Positions 1 through 11,019 of a DNA stretch of 64,000 nt are shown one piece after another; position 1 is the stretch's first letter; each line of letters opens with the position of its first letter. The notes under the pieces were generated by a model. It made no database searches, was not told the DNA's origin, and worked only from the letters and a program-made list of their open reading frames with translations. Both the position numbers and the translations under genes were made by a program. Origin of the DNA: Biscogniauxia marginata (Eukaryota > Ascomycota > Sordariomycetes > Xylariales > Xylariaceae); NCBI GenBank assembly GCA_022695795.1, contig MU404114.1, forward strand, positions 62,001 to 126,000. Reading direction: 5' to 3'.

Positions 1-2924
1 TCCGGCCTCGCGAGGATACTATATACCGACGGCCCTTGATACTGGCTCTATTCTTCGACTGGGTTGGTCTAACTAGACTATAATTTGTAAGCCCTCGCCT
101 GTCACTCAAACAACACGTAGAAGTTTGTGTGTCTTAATCGTGAAACCCCCGTCATACAGATTCTTACTTGCTAGATAGTCCTACGTGAGGAAAACATTCT
201 ATCCTTCCAACCTACCACCTTGGCCTTCCTCTCCCCAATACCTCTCCCTCCCCTCCTCTCCTGGGTAGTCTCCTCATACACACACGCATATGCTTGCCCA
301 AAATCTACTTGTCTATCACTAATACCTGATTTAAGGACTAGCTAACTTAGACGGGAATAAAAAGAAGACCTAACCTGGCCCCTTAAACGCCTACATAAAT
401 ACTCACTACAAATCAGCACCCCCTCTAGAGAAAGCAAAACAACATACGCAGGGCCAACTCGACGAACTATGGGGTATAACCTAATCTAGCCGTAATATCA
501 CATTCCTATTCCCCATTGCCCTCGTCTTCACTTAACCCTCTTATTTCTAATTTAAAGTAAGAAAAAGACGTCTAACCTAATGGTTTTGCATAATCGCTCC
601 CTTTCTACCTACACGTTATCCCGACTAACGACTTAGCTTCCTACATCGGCATCCTCTCTTCCCCTTCAACTTCCGCTTCCCACCCCGGTAAACCCCCAGG
701 AATACTCTATTATTCCATCTATCTCCCACTATATCTCCCCCATCCACATCTATATAAGCGAACTTAACTGAACCCCGTCCCCCTCTTTCGCTTAACCTTC
801 CTTTCTCCCCTCCCTTGTCTAATCCTAGTATACGCCCCCAAGCCTAATCATATAGACTAAGCCAACCGCGGAATTGTAACAAACTACACCCTCTCCTCTC
901 TCTCCTCTCTTCCCTCTCCTTTTCTCGACCCCCTTCCCCGTCCCTAATCATCTCGACACCCAAGCATACATAACTCACGACCCCTAACCCCAACCCCCCT
1001 TTTCAAACTTAGATACCTACTTAAGTTAAGTATTTCGCACATAAGCCTCACAATGGATAAGTAGTTAAATCATGAATGAACCCCGAACTCTCCAACAAAT
1101 TTTTTTTCTTTTTCTTACAAAAACCAGTCTTCCATCTTACTCTCAGCATCTTGTCGATCCCTGCACTCTCAGCCAGCTGCTTGAGCTGCTGGTTCTCTTT
1201 GGTTAACGCTCGATTCGTTCCCCAGATTCCCCTTCGTCTTAGGTGTCATCTGTTCCCAACCTTTAGGTTTACGTTTCCCTGAATCTTTTCGCACAGGAGT
1301 CGGTCGACTGATGCTTTGCTGGAGTTTTCTTGCTGGTCTTTGAACGCGACTTTCTTCGGGGAATTCCCGGTTGATTCACCAGGTGTCTCTGTCGTCTCCT
1401 CATTCAAAGAATTTGGTGACCACAACTGGGTTTCCAGGAGTTTCGGTCAAATGAAATTGTTGTGTCGATGTCCCCACGGGCTGAGGATTTGCCGTCCTTC
1501 GCCTTCATCTGATTCCTGGATTACTAAGTCTTGATGTAGCATCCATATGCACTCATTCAAGATCCAGAGTAGTGTTATCCCACCATTGTAGTTGGATATC
1601 AGTGTGCATTCGGGATTCCAGGTTGGCGTATACCGTAATCTGAGGGATCTCCGCCAAAGTGTCCACTAGATAAGTCATTGCGTAGAATATCTACCAGAGA
1701 CGTGAACGGGGCACTCGGCACGGACGCACTCGAATAGGGGGTGCCAATAGGTGCCATTGTGTGTACGTGTGTCTGTCTGTCTGTCTGTCTGTCTGTGTAT
1801 GTAAAGGGGAGAGAGAGAGAGACTAGGTGATAGCTAAATATATGGTCCAAACCTAACCTAGTCAATGTGACATAACAACAGACTCGCGCGGATTGATTCG
1901 AAGAGAACCTCGATGTAATGCAGTAGGCTCCATGGGACGGTAAAATCTCTCGGGACCTTTACCTTCTCCAGTGGTGGTTGTCTCAAACTCTCCAACCATC
2001 CTTTTCTCTTACAAAAACCAGTTTCAAATCTCGCTCACACTCATGGAAACAAGACAGGAATCAAAAACATACCAAGACGGCCTTCAGTCAGTTTAATCCT
2101 TTTTTTCTTCCATTGCTTTGCTTATATGTAGATAGGTTTCAATTTTTGACGGTCAACTACAGAAACATATCTTTATTTTCGACAACCACTCCCCCCCCTT
2201 CGGCAAACACACCAACGCCATGCTCGTAAGTGGCAGTATAAACCCTCAATTTCCTTCTCCTCGTGGTATAGGGCATCCCAAAGACATTAAAAGCTTAGAC
2301 GCAGAGCGGTGGTGAAAAACTGTATCGTAAATATGCCCCATGCCACAATTCCCCCCTCCTTATATTCGTTAGTTTATAGCCTTACACATAAGGGGTAATA
2401 TCTTATTATGCCCACGGATGCTATACCGAAGCCTAATGCTTGCTGCATGCCACCGCTCCTTCATACCGCATCGCATTTAAGGCTATCTCGTGCTGTCTGA
2501 TGTCTCCTCTACCATTCCGGGATCAAGATGCTCGAGTTTCTTGTGGAGGGCGATTTGGTGAAGAGGAGCTTCTCCGCCTCTAGGATGCTCCCGACCTAAG
2601 CGACGGCTCACAGCTTTGGTTGGATCATTTATAAGCCGATGGGTATATCGTCTCCCTATTCCGTAAAAACCCCCTTAAATGCTATCACGTAACATCGGCT
2701 TTTCCACACCAACCAGAACGCCGTCCCTACTTGAAAACAGGATTTGAAGAGATGCTGAGGGGAGAGGTTCCGTGGGCGGCAAAGTCGGAAAAATGAAGAA
2801 TTATTAAAAATGTCAAGGTATTACGAAATCGTACAGAAATATTAGGATGCCGTGTCAAATGTATATCCGAATATCGAAGGGAGGAATTGCCGCCAAGGAG
2901 AACGATAGGTCTGATCAACCGGCC
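1..2924. other. Gene-free left flank
   Basis: I see no recognisable gene here. The first ~1060 bases are very poor in G and rich in C and T on the plus strand, with many stops in every frame. The rest is ordinary intergenic sequence with a GTCT microsatellite near 1771. Short open frames (for example 1316-1534, 1599-1865 and 1978-2229) have no conserved motif and look accidental. The last few hundred bases are the 3' flank of the minus-strand GDP-mannose pyrophosphorylase gene. Confidence 0.6.
1771..1796. repeat. (GTCT)n microsatellite
   Basis: About six perfect GTCT units are followed by GTGTATG, and a GT-rich stretch precedes them. It lies in intergenic DNA. Confidence 0.9.
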
Positions 2925-4263
2925 TTACATGATGATGGCGGGGACATCAACGTTGGCCTTGATGCTCTTGTGCGGGAGAATGCTACCACCGTTGACGTAT
3001 ATCTCGTCGCCGATAGTCACATCGTCACCCAGCACGGTCACGTTCTCTAGACGGGCCCACTTGCCGACGGTGCTGTTCCAGCCGACAATAGTGCTCTTGA
3101 TCCAGGCATGATCCTTGACTTTGGAACCAGGTAGGAGAGTGCATCGTTGGAGCCGCACACCATCGCCAATAACCACGTTCTTGCCTATAACGACATTGGG
3201 GCCAATGCGGCAGTTCTTCCCAATCTTGGCGCTCTCGTCAATCATGACGTTGCCGCCGTAGACGTAGGGTTCCGACGGCGAGCGGAGAAGCTCGGGGTTC
3301 TTCTTGGAGACGGAGGAGAGGTAAAGGCAGGTGCCGGTCAAGAAATCCTTGGGCTGACCAACATCCATCCAGAAGCCCTCCAGATCGAAGGAGTGCAGTT
3401 GGCCGTCCTTAACAACCGCGGGGAAAGTTTCCTGCTCAATCGATGTGGGACGGTTCTTCTCAATGCGACGCAGAACTGAGGTGTTCAACATGTAGAGGCC
3501 GGCATTGATGCGGTTGCCGACGAACTCGATAGGTTTCTCGACGAAGCGGTCAATGCGTGAGGGGTGGTTGGGCTTGTGGACAATGACACCGTATTTGGAG
3601 GGTTCTTCGACCTTGGTGACAACGATTGTGCCCTCGTCGCCGTGTGCATTGTGGAACTCGGCGAGTTGCTTGAAGGGGAAATCGCAGGTGACGTCGGAGT
3701 TCAGGACAAAGAATGGCGAATCGTCCTTGGTGAGAATGTCTTCGGCAAGCTTGAGGGGACCGGCGGTGCCAAGAGGCTCGTTCTCGAGGGAGAAATGGAT
3801 CTTGACTCCTAACTTGGTCTCGTACTGTATGGCAGGCGGCACGTCAGCTAGCTGAGCCTGGGGCTGGATGCACTGCGGGTCTCAGGATTTGTCTCGGGCA
3901 CCAACCTCTTTCAGGACACGTTCCATGATCTCGGGGCGGTAGTTGACAGCAAGCACGACGTCCGTAACGCCGACCGCTGCGAGAGCCTCAATCTGGTGAA
4001 GAATCATGGGCTTGTTGGCGAACTCGACCAAGGGCTTGGGCATTGTGAGGGTCTACGAGGCGGTGGGCGTTAGCTGCCAAGTCTTGGTGTAGGCGGAAGT
4101 GGTATATATTGCTCGATCTCGGCAGTGGGTGCCGCAGGATCACGTACCAATGGCCGCAGGCGCGTGCCAAAGCCGCCGACAAGAATGAGAGCTGTCGAGA
4201 AGCAGGGAGTCAGCACGGTAGCAATGGCCAGTTTCGCTTGCGGAGACGATACATACCCTTCAT
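2925..4263 (-). CDS. Mannose-1-phosphate guanylyltransferase (GDP-mannose pyrophosphorylase), four exons
   Basis: This enzyme makes GDP-mannose from GTP and mannose-1-phosphate in the cytosol, feeding protein glycosylation, GPI anchors and cell-wall mannan. It is the orthologue of yeast PSA1/VIG9/MPG1. I splice 4263-4257, 4191-4148, 4052-3906 and 3824-2925, giving 365 residues against about 361-364 for the family. Visible motifs are the nucleotide-binding [11 protein letters not shown] (residues 8-18), PKP (22-24), NSD (108-110) and FVEKP (160-164). A C-terminal left-handed beta helix of hexapeptide repeats follows (about 250-355), ending in IIM as is usual. Exon 1 holds only ATG-AAG-G (7 nt). 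All donors are GT and acceptors AG; the third intron has a weak donor (GTTGGT). Exon phases sum correctly. The family assignment is very secure; the tiny first exon rests on the need to supply the conserved MKALILVGG start. Confidence 0.95.
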
Positions 4264-5716
4264 ATTGGAGCTGAGTGATTATGAATGAACCGGGTGGGTA
4301 GATAATAGTGAGCGAGTGTGGATTGCAAGCCGCAGGTTCAGGTATAGAGATGTGACTCAGAGTCGGGAGTCGGGTGTGGTCGAACTGAAGTCGGGGGCGA
4401 GGTCGAGGTCGAGATCGAGGCGGAGATGGAGATGGAGATGGAGCAGTTGTGGTGGTGGTAGCGTGGTCAAAGAGCGGACGGGTAACGGACGACGATGTGG
4501 CCTCGAGAGGAGTGGGTTCGGGTGATGTGCCAGGGCAGCCTGAGGTCAACGCGTTGGGGAGGATTTAAGTTTGTGCTAATCAATTAAATAGACTTTGGGT
4601 ACGAGAGACGTGTTGAACAAAGACTTAAAGAACACCTGTACACAGCAAGTCTTGTGACTTTTGAGTATTTTATTTTCTCTCCTGTATCTTCGAGCGAATG
4701 GACCGGATGCAATGTTTCGGTGCTTCAAATTTAAATTGTAAGGCCCCCCCCTTTGACGGACGTTAAATGCTTGAATTACTCGAAATTATTGCGGCTTTTC
4801 CTTAGCCTCTTAAAATGAACCTGGCGGCCATCATCCAATTGGGCCTGCCTCCTGACCCGCCCCGTAAAGAGGTCGACCTGAGAAAGCGCCCCCCCTGAAG
4901 ATGGACCCCTGTAACGCCTTGTCTAGCCACACCAGCCCCTGATCTCGACAAAACGGGAAATGGGGCGATCGGCTTGGGCCAATCACACCATCGGCAACCC
5001 CACGCCCATCGAGTCTTGGTCCTTGGAATTCGACGTTTACGTGATATGGAAATGAGCTTGTCCGTGTCAATCAGCAACCCCGGGAATCACAGAGAAGTCT
5101 CCTCCTGAAGAAATTCCATCACCCTGGGTGTCTGGTGTACGGGTATTCCAGCTAAGATACTGAGGTATCAATTGACACAGGTAAGACTAATAAATATAAT
5201 CTGGGTGTACCCCCGTCAGGTTATTGTTTTCCATATATAAGAGAGACAGACATAGAGAGAGACAGAGAGAGTTCTGCGACCTCGGCTGGTCAATTGATGT
5301 ACGGGTATACTTATGTAGGTAGGTCAGCAGACGGGACTTACATATGTACCTAGTGTACAAGTACAGAAATTATAGGTGTAACAAGCCCGCCCCTATTTTA
5401 GCCGACCTTTACGCCGTCCGTCCTTCGTATTGACGCGTGGATAACCTGATTTTGATCTGTCTTATTTGCTCACGAGCCAACATGATCCCATTTTTGAATA
5501 CGGGGTTTCTTTCGTAACTTTTCCAACTAGGTCGGAATAATGCCACAGTCGCCACTACACTAACCTAGGCTACATACATCAGATCTAAACATTCTCAAAC
5601 CCACGAACGAACATCGCCCGATCAAAAACCTTGAACTATAAATAGCAATGAAATGAGCTCGAGTTTACTTACTCATCCGTGCATGCTCTTATATCATGCA
5701 GATGTATAAGTAAACA

Positions 5717-5741
5717 GAGACAGACAGACAGACAGACAGAC
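5717..5741. repeat. (CAGA)n microsatellite
   Basis: Tandem CAGA units in intergenic DNA. The motif is the reverse complement of TCTG, so it mirrors the GTCT tract at 1771. Confidence 0.9.
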
Positions 5742-5906
5742 GGTTAAGCCTCGGTTTGTTATTCTGTACAGAATGCATATGTTTGGTAAGCTGACATCTA
5801 CTTTTATTACTTGTAAAGCAAGGCTGTGGGCTGATCTAATGATAATCCCGTGATGGCAAGAGGGGTGCTTGTCTATGCAGCTATAGTATTTTCACGCAAA
5901 CCTACG

Positions 5907-5928
5907 GTGCGTGCGCGCGCGCGTGTGT
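5907..5928. repeat. Alternating (GC/GT)n purine-pyrimidine tract
   Basis: GTGCGTGCGCGCGCGCGTGT is an alternating purine-pyrimidine run of the type able to adopt Z-DNA. It sits 24 bases before the AAT repeat. Confidence 0.8.
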
Positions 5929-5951
5929 AGCCAGCCTTTGAACTACATGTG

Positions 5952-5979
5952 TAATAATAATAATAATAATAAATAATAA
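5952..5979. repeat. (AAT)n microsatellite
   Basis: Imperfect tandem AAT units in intergenic DNA. Confidence 0.9.
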
Positions 5980-6445
5980 ACAATCTTGTCTCTTCATCTA
6001 TCGTCTTGTATAACCTTACCTAGGTAAAGGTGGGTGAGTATAACCTCAAGCAATGTACATAAAACTCCATCACTGTCGCACAGGTACACAAGTACACCGT
6101 CACGGACTGCAATAGGATCCACGAGCAATCTCTGTATTACAATGAAAAAGAATTCCGAGAGGAAAGAATCACATGGCTTATAGAGTGGTTTTTAGCATTT
6201 TCACAGTGAAAATAGGCAACCCGGTGAGAATAGGAGTCGTGGTCCATTCTCTCGAAAAGCAGAACAATCAATCATCTTGGCCTATCTTGTTTGGGTATGC
6301 TCTTGGCCCATCTGGACTGGTCGTTCACTCTCTTCCCCGATGCCACCCTAACACTTCGCTCGTCGCCCATCCGCCCGTCTCAGGCTACCGGCCCCGGCAT
6401 CTGCTATGGCCACCAGCCCCGGCTCACGGATAGAAATTTCGGTTT

Positions 6446-7470
6446 AAACCACAAGAACGGAAGTCCCACTCGGAAATCCTGGCCAGCCTCCCCCTTTCCG
6501 GATGCGAACCATCAAACCGTTCGTCGGCATAAAATGCCACGATAGCTAGGGATGCTGACCTCCTTTTCTTTTCTTTTTTTTATACTGTATCACCTCGGGA
6601 GTCACGCTGTTTGGAACTCTTTATTCCCTGGCAGGTCTGGGAGAGTGGGCAACTTTGTTTGCAAGAAAGCATAGTATCAATGCTGCACTGACTCTGTAAA
6701 GGCAATATTGGACAGAGTGCTCCAGAGATCTTGACCGAATTGCTGACATGCAAAAGGAGTTCCAGGGCCTGATATACGACAACACCGTGTCAGTTGAAGT
6801 GGTTTGTTGCTTCTCGAAGCGACCTGTACAGATCTCGCAAGCCGCGAGAAACCCCTTTTATGGTGTCTTACCCCGTAGGAACGACAACGCTAATCGCATT
6901 TCATCTCAGACTGGGCTTTCCCCCGAGTGGGCTATCTTCCCAGGCGCTAGAGTGGTTGAGATTCCGAAAGATCACTTTGGCATGATGCACTTTTCTGACA
7001 AAACTACGACGGAGCACAAGGTCATGATGGACCTGCTGGAGCGAGCAATTGATAGAGCTCGTGGTAAGAGCCAAGGCGAGGATTTCATATCGCCTAGCCA
7101 GTCAGGGCCCGTGAGCCAGTCAATGCCAGATACCCAGACACCACACTATGTCCTCCAATACTGGCTTATTCCGCCCAAGACGCCCAAGACACCCAAGCCA
7201 GCGATGTTGAAACCTGGCGATGTCGTCCGCTTGGTCGCAGAAGCTGAGCTAGACGTCAGGATGACGGTGAATTCGGGACCGATCTTGGTCGCAAATCAGA
7301 TCGAAAGACTACAAGGCGTCGAAGTCAAGGCTAACGCATCCATGGAGCTATGCGACGACGGATCAGTGCACACGGTCAAACGCGCTGCCCAAAAAGGAGC
7401 TATTCCCAACGAGCTACGAGGTTCTCAGAATATAGAAGACATTTGCGAAGCGAAGGTTTCCGAAGCCTAA
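6446..7470 (+). pseudogene. Decayed alpha/beta-hydrolase (DUF676/PGAP1-like, STAND-associated type)
   Basis: Several fragments line up with the lipase-like domain at the N-terminus of many fungal STAND/NLR-like proteins. They are a TR-SW-ASPFPDA stretch (about 6466-6506); FGTLYS followed by LGEWATLFAR, then about ten codons on an in-frame TAA at 6697-6699; DLDRIADMQKEFQGL (about 6730-6776); and PGARVVEIPKDHFGMMHF (about 6940-6996), which matches the usual GA..V.I..DH..M..F ending. Intact family members normally read LGTPH where this has FGTLY, so the His is lost. From 6748 to 7470 the frame is open for 240 codons. It continues into a tail (residues about 130-240) I cannot assign, and another frame looks coding-like up to about 7757. 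Assignment is from remembered family patterns, not a search. Alternatively it is an expressed orphan gene using the downstream ATG at 6748. Confidence 0.5.
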
Positions 7471-7757
7471 CTTGAAGTTTGGTACCATCAAGGTGGAGAT
7501 GTGGGAAGCTAGCGACACCGCGCTCGATGCCGCACGGAAGCATATAAGTGAGAACAGACCATAACTACTGCCTCTCCTGCCGCTCTAGATATAAGTTACG
7601 TGCTTATTTCGATCTACGGCTCGAGTTGCAGGTGGTCGAGTACGCTGACGTTAACGTCAAACCTCCACAGGGGTCAAAATCCGCTTCAATAACCACTGGC
7701 GAGAGCAACACATACGTCGTCGTCGAAACGCTCTCCTACACCGGGGAAATGCCAGCC

Positions 7758-10228
7758 TAAAGGTGTCGCCAATAAGGAAGGATCGGGAGATGAAGATGTG
7801 TTTGCGGTGAGGACGGCCAGCCCGCGGCCTGTCGTCTCTACTCAGAGCTGACCAAAAAAGGGCTGGTGGTTTGCCTCGAGGTTGTTTTCGTGTCGATCTA
7901 AATGGTAAGCTGTAATGAACAAGCGGTAAGAAACAGAGCGTCAGACGGGACTACAAAGACGCAAGACTTTATGTATACAAGTCCCCTAAGGAGCAGATCT
8001 CCTGCATTCCAAAAGCCACGTAGACGGTCTAACCGAAAGGAAATTAAAGGAAAGGGAGAAGAGTAGAAAGAGGATCGAAGAACTGGGTATAAAGTAGGTA
8101 GGTATTTATCAAGAGTTGACTTCAAAATGAGGCAACTAATACCCGAGAGACAAAGTGGGCTCTAGAAGGAAGCCTTTGATTGGGGGGGGGGGGGTAGTGG
8201 ATCACGTGTAGTGAATAGAGGAATCAGAAATCGGTATCTTCGACATCGACACGGTAATTTCGTAGACAGTTAATATTTATTTAAGTTCATTTATATGAGT
8301 AGTTAGATTGTATTAATACAGTGAATAGCAGTGTTATAATAAGCAAGTATATAGAATTTAACAATTAATTTCCCCTTGAATATTACAAGTACCTACCTAC
8401 ACACAAACCGGAACAACATGAAAGATGCACCCACCCCCACCTGTACATATGTATAGTCGTAACTTGCAATGATGCGCTCCGTACTTCCATCGTCACATAA
8501 CCTTTATATAAAATGAGGGAGATCTGAAACAGTACCTCAACTAACCTGCCTAGTAGAAGACAAGATAAAAAAAATCGGGGGTTCCAAGGACCACTAACTA
8601 CGTACGTACAGGCAGGTTATATAGGTAGCTCGCAAAGGAACATCACGCTAATCCGGTGTGTATCCATGTCCATATCCATGTGTCCATGTGTGTGTGTGTG
8701 TGTGTGTGTGTGTGGGCGAAAAACCTTACTTTAGGTATGTACCTTACCTGGCTTCTCAGCAAAATGTTTCTTTTTTTAGCTCCCGTCTGATGAAAGAAAA
8801 TACTTACCTACCCAAGGTATATGTGCGAGAACATGGTTTTTATGGGTGGGTGGTGGTGATGGTGGGTGTGACACGCGCCAGGCACGCGAGAAAGAGCAAG
8901 ATAAAAAAAAAAAAAAATCCTGGCTCTGCCCACAACTTCGTGCATCTTAGGGGGGCCCCCCAGGGCTCGACCCAAGCCCCCCCTTTTCGCGGCTCTGCTA
9001 CACAGCAGCGATAATTTATATAAGTTTCTTTTAAGTACCTACTTCCCTATCTTCCCCTTTTTTTTGCTTCTTCCGCTTCCCGTTTCTCCATGGGTCTCTT
9101 TTATGTTATGTGTATCACGGACTTCATGGGGGGAACCAGATTTGCCAGACGCAAATGAGCCTCTACTTAGGTACCGGAAATAATGAGAGAAAAATAAAAT
9201 CTTCGTTAATATCATTGATCTGATGCTTCGTGTGTTTTCGTGGTCGTGACATCATAATCTACCCTTGAGAGCAACTGTATATAATATAACCATTCCCAAA
9301 TCTGAGATAACCTGTCGCCCACAGGTCCACCGGTTGGAGATGACGTTCCAACCGTATATATTTTCTTTTCCTCGCATATCTTTTCCTCTCGTGACTGACC
9401 CTATCAAGTCCAATTCCGAGCTTACGAACCGACGGGTTTGCATTTATCTCTAGTCGGTCCGGCAGAAGAAATCGATGGTACCAATCTCTCTAGGTTGCCA
9501 GAAGCACGCACCTGAAAAATCGCTACGATTTGCTGGGTCCCATCCTCTTTTCTTTCTTCTTCTTTTTTTTTCCCTTTCCCGTCGCGAAATAATTTTGAAA
9601 ACGTCTATTCTGGTAAGAAGTGAAGATTCGCTGAGTCAACTCGCCATGGCTGCCATTCTTGTCATAGCACAAAGGTCCCTCTTGGCAGCGTGTCTATCTT
9701 TTGTTTGGCTGAGGAGATCCTCCGAAAACGAAGAAAAGTGTATCCTCCTGAACCGGCCGGGTTCCGTCTCTCCCAACGGCCAGAAAGAAAAGAAAGGGAG
9801 GGTCATCGCCATCATCGTCATCATCAAAAAAGGAGGGGTTCTTTAGAAAGAAAAAAAAGAAAAGAGAGGCGGTTCTAAATAGACGTTTCAAGATAAAAAG
9901 GAAGCCGCCGGATTGGTGGAAATCATCGTAATTATATCGTTTCGTAAGGTCGTTAAATTCATTCGTCAATTCGTTATTCGTCGATTTATGCAGAAATTTT
10001 TTTGTCTCTCCGTCTCTCTTTCATTGGGTCATGCTGAGTGGGTATTCCGGGGAATATGCCCGGGGAGGATAAGCTGTGAAGCTTCACCACGTGTATATGT
10101 CAATCTCCGACGCCTTGGTTTCTCTTCTTCTCGTCATTTCTCTCGCGCTTGTAATCCATTGGTCTGAAGTTGTCCGACAATCAAATAAGGTATTGGTCAA
10201 TAGGGGTGCGTGAAAAGCCAAGCCTCCC
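7758..10228. other. Intergenic, low-complexity
   Basis: I see no gene. It holds a 13-base G run at 8182, an AT-rich stretch around 8270-8370, a long TG repeat at 8688-8714, and poly-T and poly-A tracts. The last few hundred bases are the 3' flank of the small minus-strand gene that ends at 10229. Open frames such as 9475-9846 are low-complexity and unconvincing. Confidence 0.5.
8688..8714. repeat. (TG)n dinucleotide repeat
   Basis: An uninterrupted TG run of about 13 units, preceded by several CATGTCCATATCCATG-like short repeats. Confidence 0.9.
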
Positions 10229-11019
10229 TCACTCGAAGGACGCGGTCGAGCTGCTGCTCGAGTGATTGCCGGATCTGTGACGGCTTTCCCTGTGGCCGTG
10301 GCTGTGACTGGATGAAGTATGACGAGACTTCTTGCGCCTGGTCGACTCATTGGCTGGCAGACCCTGGACGATCCCGTTGCGGGCAAGCATGCCTCCATTG
10401 ACAGAAAAGTTCCGGCACACCATGAAAGCCCTCATAGCTGCGTTCTCCTGAGCCAGGGTGTCCGATTCGTACGCAAGATCCGTCTGATACTCGCGCCCGT
10501 TGACCAGAACCAGGCACGTGTAGCCACTAGGGTCTCTGTAACACTCGTACGAAGGGTCTCGCCACCCACGACGCCGGCATAGGCCTATCGGATGCCATGT
10601 TAGCTGCTAATCCTAGAAAAACTCCCATTTGATACCGGTGACGCCCACGCGGCTATGCAGCCCTAATGACGCGATGAAGATCAAGAGTAATCTATGCATG
10701 ATAGCCTAATACCGAACGCCTCAGATCCAACGTGGAGGTAGGTTCACGCAACTCAAGAACGTGGGGTTTTTAAGCAGAATGCCAGCATGTATTCACGTTC
10801 TTGCGGCAGGAACACGATGGCAAGCTGCACGTTCTGATGATGCAGGGGCTTGCTCACGTGTAAGACGAACGAACTCCTTTGTTCCGCCCCACCGCGCCCA
10901 TCATCACCATCATCATCGTCACCACCACCACCAACGTGGGCGATTGAGAGAGATCAAGTCACACAATATGCTGGAGCAGGAAACTTACTCTCGAGGTACT
11001 GCATGTAGAAGCCTCCCAT
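10229..11019 (-). CDS. Small protein with a dsRNA-binding-fold-like domain, two exons
   Basis: I join exon 1 (11019-10989, encoding MGGFYMQYLE) to exon 2 (10584-10229) for 128 residues. The donor is a perfect GTAAGT. The acceptor is AG preceded by a GCTAAC branch-like site about 15 nt upstream, and the phases (1 then 2) fit exactly. The intron is about 404 nt, long for this genome. The core resembles an alpha-beta-beta-beta-alpha dsRNA-binding motif: a helix (YMQYLESLCRRRGW), strands around YECYRDPSGYTCLVLV and GREYQTDLAY, and a helix (ENAAMRAFMVCRNF). The tail, roughly residues 90-128, is rich in Ser, His and Arg. I recall similar small uncharacterised ascomycete proteins with NGREYQTD and MRA..VCRNFSV motifs, but no named function. 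RNA binding is an inference from the fold-like pattern only. Confidence 0.75.

Larger units (their letters stand above)
4264..6445. other. Intergenic: upstream region of the GDP-mannose pyrophosphorylase gene, then microsatellite-rich DNA
   Basis: Bases 4264 to about 4700 should contain the 5' leader and promoter of the minus-strand gene. They are purine-rich on the plus strand (pyrimidine-rich on the sense strand). The rest carries a GA-rich tract near 5240-5270, CAGA, CG/TG and AAT microsatellites between 5717 and 5979, and a TACCTAGGTA palindrome at 6017. I see no gene. Confidence 0.55.

Noticed and set aside
985..1005. CCCCTAACCCCAACCCCCC resembles telomeric CCCTAA repeats.
   Set aside because: There is only one imperfect unit, no array, and genes continue normally to the right.
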